Positions 33,987-42,816 of a DNA stretch of 64,000 bases are shown piece by piece (the first letter of the stretch is position 1; each line of letters starts with the position of its first letter). The position numbers were made by a program, and so were the translations under genes. The notes under the pieces were generated by a model. The model had not been told where the DNA came from and made no database searches. It saw only the letters and a list, made by a program, of their open reading frames with translations. The stretch covers positions 62,001-126,000 of the forward strand of contig NZ_JABGCG010000006.1 of assembly GCF_019799925.1 (NCBI RefSeq). The letters run 5' to 3'. Source of the DNA: Blastococcus sp. CPCC 205250 (GTDB taxonomy: Bacteria; Actinomycetota; Actinomycetes; Mycobacteriales; Geodermatophilaceae).

Positions 33987-35507
33987 GTGACGTCCGTGGC
34001 CGAACCCGTACCCGCACCGCTCCGCCTCGCCGGCCGGCGGGAGTGGGCGGCGCTGGCCGTCCTGGTCCTCGCGGTCGTGCTGCTCTCGGTCGACGGCACC
34101 GTCCTGGCGCTCGCCGTCCCCGAGCTGACCGCGGCCCTCCGGCCCAGCGCCGGCGAGCTGCTGTGGATCGCCGACGTCTACTCGTTCGGCCTCGCCGGCC
34201 TCCTCGTCCTGATGGGCGGCCTCGCCGACCGCTTCGGCCGCAAGCGCGTGCTGCTCGTCGGCACCGCCGCGTTCGGCGCCGCCTCGGCGCTGGCCGCGTT
34301 CGCGACCGACCCGACGACGTTGATCGTCGCCCGGGCGGCCCAGGGCGCGGCCGGCGCGACCCTCATGCCCTCGACCCTGTCCCTGATCCGGAACCTGTTC
34401 CCCGACGCCCGGCAGCGGACGCGCGCCATCGCGCTGTGGAGCGCGGGGGCCTCGGGCGGCGCGGTGCTGGGCCCGCTGGTCGGTGGTGTGCTCCTGGAGC
34501 ACTTCTGGTGGGGGTCGGTGTTCCTGATCAACGTCCCCATCACGGTCGTGCTGCTCGCAGCGGGCTGGCTGCTGCTGCCGGAGTCCCGCAACCCGCGCCC
34601 CGGGCGGCTCGACGCCATCGGCGCCGCGCAGTCCATCGCCGCGATCCTGGCGGTCGTCTACGCGGTGAAGCAGCTCGTCGGGCACGGACCGACGGTCGCC
34701 GCCGCGGCGGCCGGGCTCGTCGGCGTCGTCTCCGCCGTGCTGTTCGTCCGCCGCCAGCGGCGGGTCCCGGACCCGCTCGTCGACCTCCGGTTGTTCGAGA
34801 ACCGCGCGTTCTCCGGAGCGCTGGGGAGCCAGCTCATCGCGCTGCTGGCCCTGACCGGACTGCTCTTCTTCCTCTCGCAGTACCTCCAGCTCGTGCGCGG
34901 GCACACCGCGCTCGAGGCGGGGCTGCGCGAGCTGCCCCTGATGCTGGCCTCGCTGGCGGTCGTGGTGGTGGTCGGCCCGCTGGTCGCCCGGCTGGGGCTC
35001 GGCCGCGCCATCGGCACGGGCCTGGGGGTCGCCGGCATCGGCCTGCTCGCGCTCGCCGGTGCCGAGTCGCTCCCCGGGTACGCCTGGCTGGCCGTGGCCA
35101 TGGTCGTCATCGGCCTGGGCTTCGGCCTCGCCTTCACCCTGAGCACCGACGCGGCGGTGAGCGCGGTCGAGCCGCACCGCGCGGGCACCGCGTCGGCGCT
35201 GTCCGAGACGTCCTACGAGCTCGGCGCCGCCCTGGGCATCGCCCTGCTGGGCAGCCTGCAGACGGTGCTGTACCGGGTGCACCTGCCGGCGGAGGTCGCC
35301 GACGGCGGTGGGGGAGCGGCCCGCGAGTCGCTCGCGCGCGCCGTCGAGGTCCTGGCGTCCGACGGGTCCCTCGGCCTCGCCCGCGAGTCGTTCACCTGGG
35401 CCATGCAGGTGACCGCGGTGGTCGCCGCGGTCCTCCTCGCGGTGGCCGCGGCGACGGCGTGGCGCGTGATCCCCTCGTCCCGGCGGCGCCCGGCCGGGCA
35501 CGGGTGA
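33987..35507 (+). CDS. MFS transporter, DHA2 (14-helix) drug efflux type
   Basis: A 506-aa transporter with about 14 membrane helices. Helix 1 carries LSVDGTVLALAVPEL (motif D1-like), the loop 2-3 motif is GGLADRFGRKRVLL, and motif C-like GASGGAVLGPLVGGVL lies in helix 5. It exports hydrophobic or cationic compounds with H+ antiport. It has a divergent TetR regulator. GTG 33987 has no ribosome site and is close to a likely -10, so leaderless translation is possible. Confidence 0.9.
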   Translation: MTSVAEPVPAPLRLAGRREWAALAVLVLAVVLLSVDGTVLALAVPELTAALRPSAGELLWIADVYSFGLAGLLVLMGGLADRFGRKRVLLVGTAAFGAASALAAFATDPTTLIVARAAQGAAGATLMPSTLSLIRNLFPDARQRTRAIALWSAGASGGAVLGPLVGGVLLEHFWWGSVFLINVPITVVLLAAGWLLLPESRNPRPGRLDAIGAAQSIAAILAVVYAVKQLVGHGPTVAAAAAGLVGVVSAVLFVRRQRRVPDPLVDLRLFENRAFSGALGSQLIALLALTGLLFFLSQYLQLVRGHTALEAGLRELPLMLASLAVVVVVGPLVARLGLGRAIGTGLGVAGIGLLALAGAESLPGYAWLAVAMVVIGLGFGLAFTLSTDAAVSAVEPHRAGTASALSETSYELGAALGIALLGSLQTVLYRVHLPAEVADGGGGAARESLARAVEVLASDGSLGLARESFTWAMQVTAVVAAVLLAVAAATAWRVIPSSRRRPAGHG

Positions 35508-35537
35508 GCCGCCGTCGCGCCGGCGACGTGCTGCGAC

Positions 35538-35573
35538 GAGGGGGCCGGCACCGCCCGGCGGTGCCGGCCCCTC
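35538..35573. terminator. strong bidirectional terminator
   Basis: GAGGGGGCCGGCACCGCC (35538-35555) pairs with 35557-35573 along 17 bp with one bulged G, between convergent MFS (+) and aldehyde dehydrogenase (-) genes. Confidence 0.85.
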
Positions 35574-35589
35574 GCCGCGGGTGCGCCGT

Positions 35590-36930
35590 TCAGGCGACGG
35601 TGCGGACCAGCTTCCGGTTCACGAACTCCTCGATGCCCAGCCGGCCCAGCTCCCGGCCGAAGCCGGAGCGCTTGATGCCGCCGAAGGGCAGCTCCGCCCC
35701 CTCGGCGCCCACGCCGTTGACGAACACCATGCCCGCCTCGATCTCCTCGGCGACCCGCTGCGCCTGCTCCGGGTCGGTCGTGAAGACGTAGGACCCGAGG
35801 CCGTACGGCGTGTCGTTGGCGATCTCGATGGCCTCCGCCTCGTCCCGCGCCTTGAAGACCATGGCCACGGGGCCGAAGAGCTCCTCGCGGTAGGCGGCGT
35901 GGGTGGGCCGGATGCCGCTGAGGACGCCCGGGGGGTACCAGGCGCCCTGGCGCTCACCGGCGGTGGCGAGCGTGGCGCCCTCCTCGACGGCGCCGGTCAC
36001 CTGCTGCTCGAGCCGCTCGGCGGCCGCCAGCGACGACAGGGGCGCCGCGGGGGTCGCCAGCAGCCGTGCGGTGTACCGCTCGACGAACTCGTCGTAGAGG
36101 TCGGCGACGACGATCATGCGCTTGCCGGCGTTGCACGCCTGGCCGGTGTTCTCCATCCGCGCCGCCACGGCCGCCTCGACGGTCGCGTCGAGGTCGTCGG
36201 TGCTCAGCACGATGAAGGGATCGGAACCGCCCAGCTCGAGCACGACCTTCTTGAGGTGGCGGCCGGCGATGGAGGCGACCGCCGCGCCCGCGCGCTCCGA
36301 CCCGGTCAGGGAGACGCCCTGCACGCGGGGGTCGGCGATGATCTGCTCGACCTGCTCGTTGCTCGCGTACACGTTGACGTAGGCGCCCTCGGGGAAGCCG
36401 GCGTCACGGAAGATCCGCTCCAGCGCCTCGGCGGACTCGGGGCACTGCGGGGCGTGCTTGAGCACGACGGTGTTGCCGGCCGCGAGGTTCGGGCCGGCGA
36501 ACCGGGCGACCTGGTAGGCCGGGTAGTTCCAGGGCATGATCCCCAGCAGGACGCCCAGGGGGCGACGGCGGATGACCGCCGACCCCTCACCCTCGAGCAG
36601 CGTGATGGGCTCGTCGGCGAGGAAGGCCGCGGCGTTGTCGGCGTAGTACTCGTAGATGGCGGCGCAGAAGTCCACCTCGCCGAGGGCGTCCTCGTGGGCC
36701 TTGCCCATCTCCCGCCCCATCGCCTGCGCCAGTTCCTCGCGCCGTTCGGTGTGCAGCTCGGCGACCCGGCGCACGAGGGCCGCCCGCTCGTCGACCGACG
36801 CCTTGCGGGCCCAGGTCCGGTAGGTCTCGTGCGCGCGCTGGACGGCCGCCTGCACCTGCTCGTCGGTGTCCGTGGGGTAGGCCTTCACCTCGTCCCCGGT
36901 GGCCGGGTCGACGACGGCGTACGTGGTCAC
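35590..36930 (-). CDS. gabD: succinate-semialdehyde dehydrogenase-like aldehyde dehydrogenase
   Basis: A 446-aa NAD(P)-dependent aldehyde dehydrogenase of the GabD1-like branch. PWNYPAYQ (133-140), LTGS (208-211), LELGGSDPF with E232 and NTGQACNAGKR with C266 are visible. It is somewhat short: the usual GDP-x-DPxTDVGP loop between domains is replaced by LATPAAPLSS, about ten residues less than typical. With gabT and the amine oxidases nearby, it probably oxidises succinate semialdehyde or aminobutyraldehyde. Its upstream neighbour is an FAD amine oxidase on the same strand, separated by a terminator. Confidence 0.82.
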   Translation of the reverse strand: MTTYAVVDPATGDEVKAYPTDTDEQVQAAVQRAHETYRTWARKASVDERAALVRRVAELHTERREELAQAMGREMGKAHEDALGEVDFCAAIYEYYADNAAAFLADEPITLLEGEGSAVIRRRPLGVLLGIMPWNYPAYQVARFAGPNLAAGNTVVLKHAPQCPESAEALERIFRDAGFPEGAYVNVYASNEQVEQIIADPRVQGVSLTGSERAGAAVASIAGRHLKKVVLELGGSDPFIVLSTDDLDATVEAAVAARMENTGQACNAGKRMIVVADLYDEFVERYTARLLATPAAPLSSLAAAERLEQQVTGAVEEGATLATAGERQGAWYPPGVLSGIRPTHAAYREELFGPVAMVFKARDEAEAIEIANDTPYGLGSYVFTTDPEQAQRVAEEIEAGMVFVNGVGAEGAELPFGGIKRSGFGRELGRLGIEEFVNRKLVRTVA

Positions 36931-37049
36931 GTCATGTCCTCCTCTGCTGTGGCGAGGACCCGCGGGTCCTCGCTCCTCGGCTCAGCGTCCGGGTCAGCAT
37001 TCCTCCGATCCGGACGGGTGTCGCGTGTACGACCCGGACGGTGCGGCTC

Positions 37050-37076
37050 CGGTCGGTGCCAGAGTGGCACCGACCG
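37050..37076 (-). terminator. terminator after the FAD oxidoreductase
   Basis: CGGTCGGTGCCA (37050-37061) and TGGCACCGACCG (37065-37076) form a perfect 12-bp stem with a 3-nt loop, 67 bp past the stop of the FAD oxidoreductase. Confidence 0.85.
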
Positions 37077-37142
37077 AGGCGTCCGGTGCACGGTCCCGGC
37101 GGCGCCGGCCGAGGACCGCGCGGGAGCAGCCGGCCTCCCGGG

Positions 37143-38555
37143 TCAGCGGCCGGTCAGCGCGTTGGCCACCCGCGTCAGCCGACTGGACCGGCGCAGCCCC
37201 GCGGCCTCGCGCCGGTCGGCCTCGCGGTACAGCAGGTACATGGCGCGGACACCCACCCAGCGCAGCGGCTCGGGCTCCCACCGGCGCCCGCGACGGTTGG
37301 CCCACGGCAGTCGCGCGGCCTCGGTGTCGCGGTCGAGCACCAGGTCGGCGAGGGTCCGTGCGGCGAGGTACGTGGTCGACAGCCCGCTCCCCACGTAGCC
37401 GCCCGCCGAGCCGAGGCCGGTGCGCCGGTCGAGCGTGACGTTGGCGCACCAGTCGCGGGGCACGCCCAGCACGCCGCACCAGGCGTGCGCGAGGGGGACG
37501 CCGTAGGTGGCGGGGAACTGGCTGTGCAGGACGGTGGCCAGCGACTCGACGGTCCACCGCTGGGTGATGCCGTCCACGTCGGTGCGCGAGCCGAAGCGGT
37601 AGGGGATGCCGCGGCCCCCGATGGCGATCCGGCCGTCGGCCGTCCGCTGCGCGTAGCTGTAGGCGTTGGCGCCGTCGCCGACCAGTTCGGCGCCGTCCCA
37701 GCCGATCTCGGCCCAGGCGGCGTCCGGCAGGGGTTCGGTGACCACCATCGAGCTGTTCATCGGCAGCCAGTCGCGGCGGCTGCCGGGGAGGGCGGCGGTG
37801 TAGCCCTCGAGGCAGCGCAGGACGACGTCGGCGCGGACCGTGCCGTGCGGGGTCACCGCGCGCCCGGGGCCGATCGCCGTCACCTCCGTGCCCTCGTGCA
37901 CGACGACCCCGCGCCGGCGCACCGTCCCGAGCAGCCCCCGCACGAGCTTGGCCGGCTGCACGCGCGCGGCGTGCGGACTGTGGATCGCCGCCAGGGCGCC
38001 CTCGACGCGCACCCGGTCGCGGACCTCGCTCCGGGTCAGCCGGCGGGCGTGCCCGGGCCCCAGGCCCCACTCCGCCGCCTCGGCGAGCGTCGCCTCGAGG
38101 CGGGCGAGTTGCGGTTCGGTCCGGGCGACGCTCAGCACGCCGTCCTTGACGACGTCGGCGTCGATGCCCTCCTGCCGGCACACGGCGATCACGTCGTCCA
38201 CCGTCTGCTCCATGGCCCGCACGAGGCGGCGCACGCCGTCGCGCCCTCCGGTGGCGGCGTAGCGGTCGAGGTCGCCGGAGAGCTCCGCGGACAGCCAGCC
38301 GCCGTTGCGGCCCGAGGCGCCGTATCCGGCGAACTCCTTCTCCAGCACGACGATCCGCAGGTCCGGCTGGGCCTCGGCGAGGTGGTACGCCGTCCAGAGG
38401 CCGGTCAGCCCGCCACCCACGATGCACACGTCGGCCTGGGTGTGCCCGGGCAGTGCCGGTCCCGGGGTGGGGATCCCGATCTCCCGGTACCAGAACGACA
38501 CCCCGCCGTTGGTGAGGCCCTCCTCCTGCCGGCTCGCATAGTCGCGACCACTCAT
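37143..38555 (-). CDS. FAD-dependent amine/D-amino acid oxidase (DAO family)
   Basis: A 470-aa flavoenzyme. The dinucleotide motif CIVGGGLTGLWTAYHLAE (about 44-61), the VLEKEFAGYGASGRNGGW block and the C-terminal GYVGSGLSTTYLAARTLADL are those of the DAO/PuuB-like group, which oxidises secondary or N-substituted amines such as gamma-glutamylputrescine. The HAWCGVLG region corresponds to the substrate loop. In this neighbourhood a polyamine or amino-acid substrate is likely. No signal peptide. The start codon ATG 38555 has a modest purine-rich leader. Confidence 0.85.
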   Translation of the reverse strand: MSGRDYASRQEEGLTNGGVSFWYREIGIPTPGPALPGHTQADVCIVGGGLTGLWTAYHLAEAQPDLRIVVLEKEFAGYGASGRNGGWLSAELSGDLDRYAATGGRDGVRRLVRAMEQTVDDVIAVCRQEGIDADVVKDGVLSVARTEPQLARLEATLAEAAEWGLGPGHARRLTRSEVRDRVRVEGALAAIHSPHAARVQPAKLVRGLLGTVRRRGVVVHEGTEVTAIGPGRAVTPHGTVRADVVLRCLEGYTAALPGSRRDWLPMNSSMVVTEPLPDAAWAEIGWDGAELVGDGANAYSYAQRTADGRIAIGGRGIPYRFGSRTDVDGITQRWTVESLATVLHSQFPATYGVPLAHAWCGVLGVPRDWCANVTLDRRTGLGSAGGYVGSGLSTTYLAARTLADLVLDRDTEAARLPWANRRGRRWEPEPLRWVGVRAMYLLYREADRREAAGLRRSSRLTRVANALTGR

Positions 38556-38721
38556 CTCGGGTGGAGCCTCCAGAACTGTGTCGACCAGGGCCCCGGCCGG
38601 GGCGCAGCGGCGATCGTCCTACAGCAGTGCCGGACGACCCCGCCACCACGACGCCGGCCCGACGGCCGCTGACCTGCAGTGTCCGACCGACCGGGCAGGA
38701 CCGACGGCAGGAGACGTCCCC
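38556..38721. other. promoter region, no gene recognised
   Basis: This and the following decayed ORF fill the 565 bp between the FAD oxidoreductase (-) and the aminotransferase (+). I see no operator or riboswitch, only short unsupported frames. Confidence 0.35.
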
Positions 38722-38948
38722 GTGACCGACTCACCCGCGCGCAACCGGCGGGCGCATCGACCCCGCGCTCGAGGACCGGTCGGCCACCCACGCGGTGCTC
38801 GCCGGGCACTTCGCCGAGACGTCCCCGCGGCTGTGGCGTTCCTCGGGTGCAGCTGACCCGCTGGTCGCTCGCCCGCGAGGACCGGACCGGACGGCGCACC
38901 GTCCGGCTGCGCGCCCTGGACCGCCTCGGGCTCGGGTTCGACAGCTGA
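38722..38948 (+). pseudogene. decayed gene of unknown family
   Basis: A GTG at 38722 with AGGAG upstream begins a coding-like frame (TDSPARNRR). Strong codon bias then continues in a second frame (RIDPALEDRSATHAVLAGHF) and, after another shift near 38846, in a third (VQLTRWSLAREDRTGRRTV) to a TGA at 38946. Three stitched pieces suggest a small gene broken by two frameshifts. I do not recognise the family. Confidence 0.35.
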
Positions 38949-39120
38949 TCCGCGACCACGCAGCTGCGGATCCCGTCCCGATGTGCAGTGATCGTCACGG
39001 AATCGGTTGCCCCGGCCGGGGAAGACCCACGATGCTGTCGGGGACCCGAGAGGGCACGGCGCCGTCCGCGCCCCCGGGCTCACGGCGTCCGCACCTCCGC
39101 AGCCGACCGAGGGACCAACG

Positions 39121-40521
39121 ATGACGACCACCCCGCAGTTCGCCACGGAGCAGCCGTCGAGCTCCCTGTCGCGCCGGGCGAGCGACCACCTGTGGATGCA
39201 CTTCACCCGCCACTCCACGTTCGGGGAGGCGGGCGGCTCCGTGCCGGTGATCGTCCGCGGTGAGGGCGCCTACATCTGGGACGACCAGGGGCGGCGGTAC
39301 CTGGACGCGCTGTCGGGTCTGTTCGTCGTCCAGGTCGGGCACGGCCGCCGCGAGCTGGCCCAGGCCGCCGCGCGCCAGGCCGAGGAGCTGGCCTTCTTCC
39401 CGCTGTGGTCCTACGCCCACCCCCGCGCCGTCGAGCTCGCCGAGCGGCTGGCCGAGCTGGCCCCCGGTGACCTCAACCGGATCTTCTTCACCACCGGCGG
39501 CGGTGAGGCCGTCGAGACCGCCTGGAAGGTCGCCAAGCAGTACTGGAAGCTCCAGGGAAAGCCGCTCAAGCACAAGGTGATCAGCCGGGCCGTCGCCTAT
39601 CACGGCACGCCGCACGGAGCGCTGTCGATCACCGGCATCCCCGAGGCCAAGCAGATGTTCGAACCCCTGGTGCCGGGTGCGCACAAGGTCCCGAACACCA
39701 ACTTCTACCGGGCGCCGGAGTACGGCGACGACGTCGAGGCGTTCGGTCGCTGGGCCGCGCAGCAGATCGCCACCGCCATCGAGACCGAGGGGCCCGACAC
39801 CGTCGCGGCCGTGTTCCTCGAGCCGGTGCAGAACTCGGGCGGCTGCTTCCCGCCGCCGCCCGGGTACTTCCAGCGGGTCCGCGAGATCTGCGACCGCTAC
39901 GACGTCCTGCTGGTGTCCGACGAGGTCATCTGCGCCTTCGGCCGGCTCGGCCACACGTTCGCCGCCGACCGCTACGGCTACGTGCCCGACCTCATCACCT
40001 GCGCCAAGGGCCTGACCTCGGGCTACTCGCCGATCGGCGCGATGGTCGCCAGCGACCGCGTCATGGAGCCGTTCCTGCACGGCACCACGTCGTTCGCCCA
40101 CGGGTACACCTTCGGCGGGCACCCCGTGTCGTCGGCCGTGGCGATGGCCAACCTCGACATCTTCGACCGCGAGAAGCTCAACCAGCGCGTGCTCGACAAC
40201 GAGGGCGCCTTCCGCGCCACGCTGGAGGGGCTGCTGGACCTGCCGATCGTCGGGGACGTCCGTGGCGACGGGTACTTCTACGGGATCGAGCTGGTCAAGG
40301 ACAAGGCCACCAAGGAGACGTTCGACGACGACGAGTGCGAGCGCCTGCTGCGGGGGTTCCTGTCCAAGGCCCTGTTCGAGGCCGGCCTGTACTGCCGCGC
40401 CGACGACCGGGGCGACCCGGTGATCCAGGTGGCCCCGCCGTTGACCTGCGACCAGGAGCAGTTCGACGAGATCGGGCAGATCCTGCGCGACGTGCTGCAG
40501 CGGGCCTGGCAGGTCCTCTGA
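39121..40521 (+). CDS. class-III omega-aminotransferase (aspartate aminotransferase family)
   Basis: A 466-aa PLP enzyme. GGGEAVETAWKVAKQY (126-141), YHGTPHGALSITG (160-172), SDEVICAFGR with D267 and the PLP Lys in TCAKGLTSGY (K296) are visible. The pattern resembles bacterial putrescine/beta-alanine:pyruvate omega-aminotransferases. It removes the terminal amino group of an amine or omega-amino acid to give an aldehyde, a natural partner for the aldehyde dehydrogenases of this region. ATG 39121 follows GAGGGA. It is monocistronic and divergent from the FAD amine oxidase. Confidence 0.9.
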   Translation: MTTTPQFATEQPSSSLSRRASDHLWMHFTRHSTFGEAGGSVPVIVRGEGAYIWDDQGRRYLDALSGLFVVQVGHGRRELAQAAARQAEELAFFPLWSYAHPRAVELAERLAELAPGDLNRIFFTTGGGEAVETAWKVAKQYWKLQGKPLKHKVISRAVAYHGTPHGALSITGIPEAKQMFEPLVPGAHKVPNTNFYRAPEYGDDVEAFGRWAAQQIATAIETEGPDTVAAVFLEPVQNSGGCFPPPPGYFQRVREICDRYDVLLVSDEVICAFGRLGHTFAADRYGYVPDLITCAKGLTSGYSPIGAMVASDRVMEPFLHGTTSFAHGYTFGGHPVSSAVAMANLDIFDREKLNQRVLDNEGAFRATLEGLLDLPIVGDVRGDGYFYGIELVKDKATKETFDDDECERLLRGFLSKALFEAGLYCRADDRGDPVIQVAPPLTCDQEQFDEIGQILRDVLQRAWQVL

Positions 40522-40576
40522 GGGCAGCGGCCCCCGGGTCCGCCTACCTCCACCCCGCTCCGGGTAGGCGGTCCCC

Positions 40577-41095
40577 ATGTCCGACTTCGAGATCACCGCC
40601 CTCGTCCTGGCCGAGCACGAGGTCTTCCGGCGGGAGTTCTCAGCTCTCGACGACCTGTCCGGCCAGGAGCTCGCCGGCGCGTGGGAGGCGCTGCACGCCC
40701 GGCTGGAGGTGCACGCCGTCGCCGAGGAGAAGCTGTTCTACCCGCTGCTGGCCCAGGAGGCGGACGGCGAGGAGGAGACCGCCGAGGGCGTGCACGACCA
40801 CAACGCCATCCGGCACGCGGCGGCCGCGGTCGGGGAGCACGAGGTCGGCAGCGACGACTGGTGGGAGGCGGTGCGCGCGGCGCGGCAGGTCAACGCCGAC
40901 CACATGGCCGAGGAGGAGACGGACTTCTTCCCCCCCTTCAAGGAGGCCGTCGACGACGAGCAGCGCGAGACCCTCGGGATGCACTGGCTGGCCTTCCACG
41001 ACGAGCACGAGGAGGCCGAGGGGCTGTCCGGCCGGGATGCGGAGGTGGCCGAGGTGGTCGCGACCGAGGTGCCGGAGGGGGACCCGACGGTCTGA
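40577..41095 (+). CDS. hemerythrin domain-containing protein
   Basis: A 172-aa all-helical protein. The iron-binding His/acid pattern is spread as LAEHEVFRREF, RLEVHAVAEEKLFYP, VHDHNAIRH, NADHMAEEETDFFPPF and MHWLAFHDEHEEAE, typical of bacterial hemerythrin-like (HHE) proteins. These bind a di-iron centre and oxygen or nitric oxide, and are often linked to stress. Highly acidic C-terminus. It follows the aminotransferase by 55 bp but with no obvious functional link. Confidence 0.88.
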   Translation: MSDFEITALVLAEHEVFRREFSALDDLSGQELAGAWEALHARLEVHAVAEEKLFYPLLAQEADGEEETAEGVHDHNAIRHAAAAVGEHEVGSDDWWEAVRAARQVNADHMAEEETDFFPPFKEAVDDEQRETLGMHWLAFHDEHEEAEGLSGRDAEVAEVVATEVPEGDPTV

Positions 41096-41131
41096 GCGCC
41101 GGGGCGCCGCGCGGACGTCGCCAGCGGGGGC

Positions 41132-41162
41132 TTGACCCTGACACGGTGACAGGGTGCCCACT
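41132..41162 (+). promoter_or_regulatory. MerR-type operator/promoter
   Basis: TTGACC (41132-41137) as -35 overlaps an almost perfect palindrome, ACCCTG-A-CAC-G-GTG-A-CAGGGT (41135-41155), placed where MerR regulators bind. A 19-bp spacer would put the -10 at 41157-41162 (CCCACT, a poor match), fitting an activator-dependent promoter. It precedes the HEAT and MerR-HEAT genes. Confidence 0.6.
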
Positions 41163-41182
41163 GGCGGCAGGAGGTGGTCCCG

Positions 41183-41794
41183 ATGGACACGACCAGTCAG
41201 ACCGCGCAGCACGTCCGGCTCAGCGACGCCCTGGGCGCCGGGGACGCCTCGGTCCGGCTCCGGGCGGCGCTCGCCGCCGGCTCGGAGCCCGACCCGAGGT
41301 TCCTGGAGACGCTCGTCGAGCGGTGCGCGGTCGAGGAGGACCCCTTCGTCCGGGACATGCTGACGTGGGCGCTGACCCGCCTCCCGCCGGAGACCGTCCT
41401 GTCCCGGCTCCGGCGGGAGCTCGGCTCGCGGCGGGCCCAGGCCCGCAGCCAGGCGCTGCACACGCTCTCCAAGATCGGTGACGGGCGCGCGTGGGCCTGG
41501 ATCACGCGCGACCTGCTGCACGACGCCGACGACGAGGTCGCGCGGACCGCGTGGCGTGCCGCGGTCGCCCTCGTGCCCGAGGGGGAGGAGCGGGGCCTGG
41601 CCGACGACCTGGCGCACCAGCTCGGCCGGGGGGACCGCAGCCTGCAGCGGAGCCTCAGCCGGGCCCTGGTCGCGCTCGGCGACGTGAGCGGGCCCGCGCT
41701 GGCGAGGGCGGGGGCGGACGACGACCCCGCCGTGGCCGCGCACGCCCGCGCCACCGAGCTGCTCCTGCGCGACCCGGAGGGCGCGGGGTGCTGA
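41183..41794 (+). CDS. HEAT-repeat domain protein
   Basis: A 203-aa all-helical protein made of about five HEAT-like repeats (LETLVERCAVEEDPFVRDML, ALHTLSKIGDGRAWAWI, DEVARTAWRAAVALVP and a C-terminal AGADDDPAVAAHARATELL). No catalytic domain, so it is a protein-protein interaction module. ATG 41183 has GGAGGTGG upstream. Its stop overlaps the start of the MerR-HEAT gene by 7 bp, and it lies directly after a MerR-type operator, so it is likely the effector gene of that regulator. Confidence 0.8.
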   Translation: MDTTSQTAQHVRLSDALGAGDASVRLRAALAAGSEPDPRFLETLVERCAVEEDPFVRDMLTWALTRLPPETVLSRLRRELGSRRAQARSQALHTLSKIGDGRAWAWITRDLLHDADDEVARTAWRAAVALVPEGEERGLADDLAHQLGRGDRSLQRSLSRALVALGDVSGPALARAGADDDPAVAAHARATELLLRDPEGAGC

Positions 41795-42816
41795 TCGGCG
41801 AGGTGGCCCGGCACTCCGGGGTGAGCACCCGGATGCTGCGGCACTACGACTCCCTGGGGCTGGTGCGCCCGACCGGTCGCACCGCCGGCGGCTACCGCGA
41901 GTACTCCGCCGAGGACGTCCGCCGGATCTTCCACGTGGAGAGCCTGCGGTCCCTCGGGCTCTCGCTGCAGGAGGTCGGGCGGGCGCTGGACGACCCCGCC
42001 TTCGAGCCGTCGGTCCTGGTGGGCGACCTCGTCCGGTGGACCGAGGAGCGTCTGGAGCGGGACCGGGAGCTGCTCGAGCGGCTCCGCGCGGTCGACGCGA
42101 CGGCGCCCACGGGCTGGCAGGACGTGCTGCGCATCGTCGACCTCATGCAGGGGCTCCACTCGGCCAGTGCCGCGCGCAGGCAGCAGGCCGTCCTGGCCGG
42201 GCCGGAGGGCGTCTCGCTGCCCGCCGGGCTGCTGGCCGGGGCCGTCCTGGCCGAGGCCGACCCGCACGTGGCCGGTGCGCTGCGCTGGGCGCTCGCCCGG
42301 TCCGGCGGCGGGGGCGTGGCGACGCTGGCGGCCGGCGTGCGCTCGAGGGACGTCGACGTGCGGCGACGCGCGGTGCTGGCGCTCGCCGACTCCCCCGGGG
42401 CGCCGGGTGCGGCCGAGGCGCTGACGCAGGCGATGGCGGACGCGGATCCGACGGCGCGCAGCCACGCCGCCCTGGCGCTGGGCAGGTGTGGCGACGCCGC
42501 GGCCGTGCCGGCACTCGTCGCCATGGTGGTCGAGGGGGCCTCCGACGTCGACGCGGCGGAGGTCCTGGGGGAGCTGTCCCACGACCCCGGTCGTGCGGAC
42601 CGGATCCTGACCGCACTGGTCGACGCGCTCGCCGCGCACACGGGGGACACCCCGGTGCGGATCCGCCTCACCCAGGCGCTGGTCGAGCTGCCGGGGCCGG
42701 CCGCGCAGGAGGTCCTGCGCCGGCTGGCCCGCGACGACGACCGGACCGTCGCCCTCGTCGCCTCGGCCCTCGCCGGTCGGGAGGTGGATCAGCCGGTGGC
42801 GCGGCGGGCCCGGTAG
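41788..42816 (+). CDS. MerR family regulator fused to HEAT repeats
   Basis: A 342-aa protein. Residues 1-70 are a MerR winged helix (IGEVARHSGVSTRMLRHYDSLGLVRP, GGYREYSAEDVRRIFHVESL), followed by a dimerisation helix to about 115. From ~135 on, HEAT repeats continue to the end (VDVRRRAVLALADSPGAP, DPTARSHAALALGRCGDAAAVPAL, PAAQEVLRRLARDDDRTVAL). This replaces the usual small-molecule domain. GTG 41788 follows GGAGGG. It is translationally coupled to the separate HEAT protein, and its 3' end overlaps the convergent CGNR gene by 28 bp. A sensor that works through HEAT-HEAT interaction is plausible. Confidence 0.85.
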   Translation: MLIGEVARHSGVSTRMLRHYDSLGLVRPTGRTAGGYREYSAEDVRRIFHVESLRSLGLSLQEVGRALDDPAFEPSVLVGDLVRWTEERLERDRELLERLRAVDATAPTGWQDVLRIVDLMQGLHSASAARRQQAVLAGPEGVSLPAGLLAGAVLAEADPHVAGALRWALARSGGGGVATLAAGVRSRDVDVRRRAVLALADSPGAPGAAEALTQAMADADPTARSHAALALGRCGDAAAVPALVAMVVEGASDVDAAEVLGELSHDPGRADRILTALVDALAAHTGDTPVRIRLTQALVELPGPAAQEVLRRLARDDDRTVALVASALAGREVDQPVARRAR

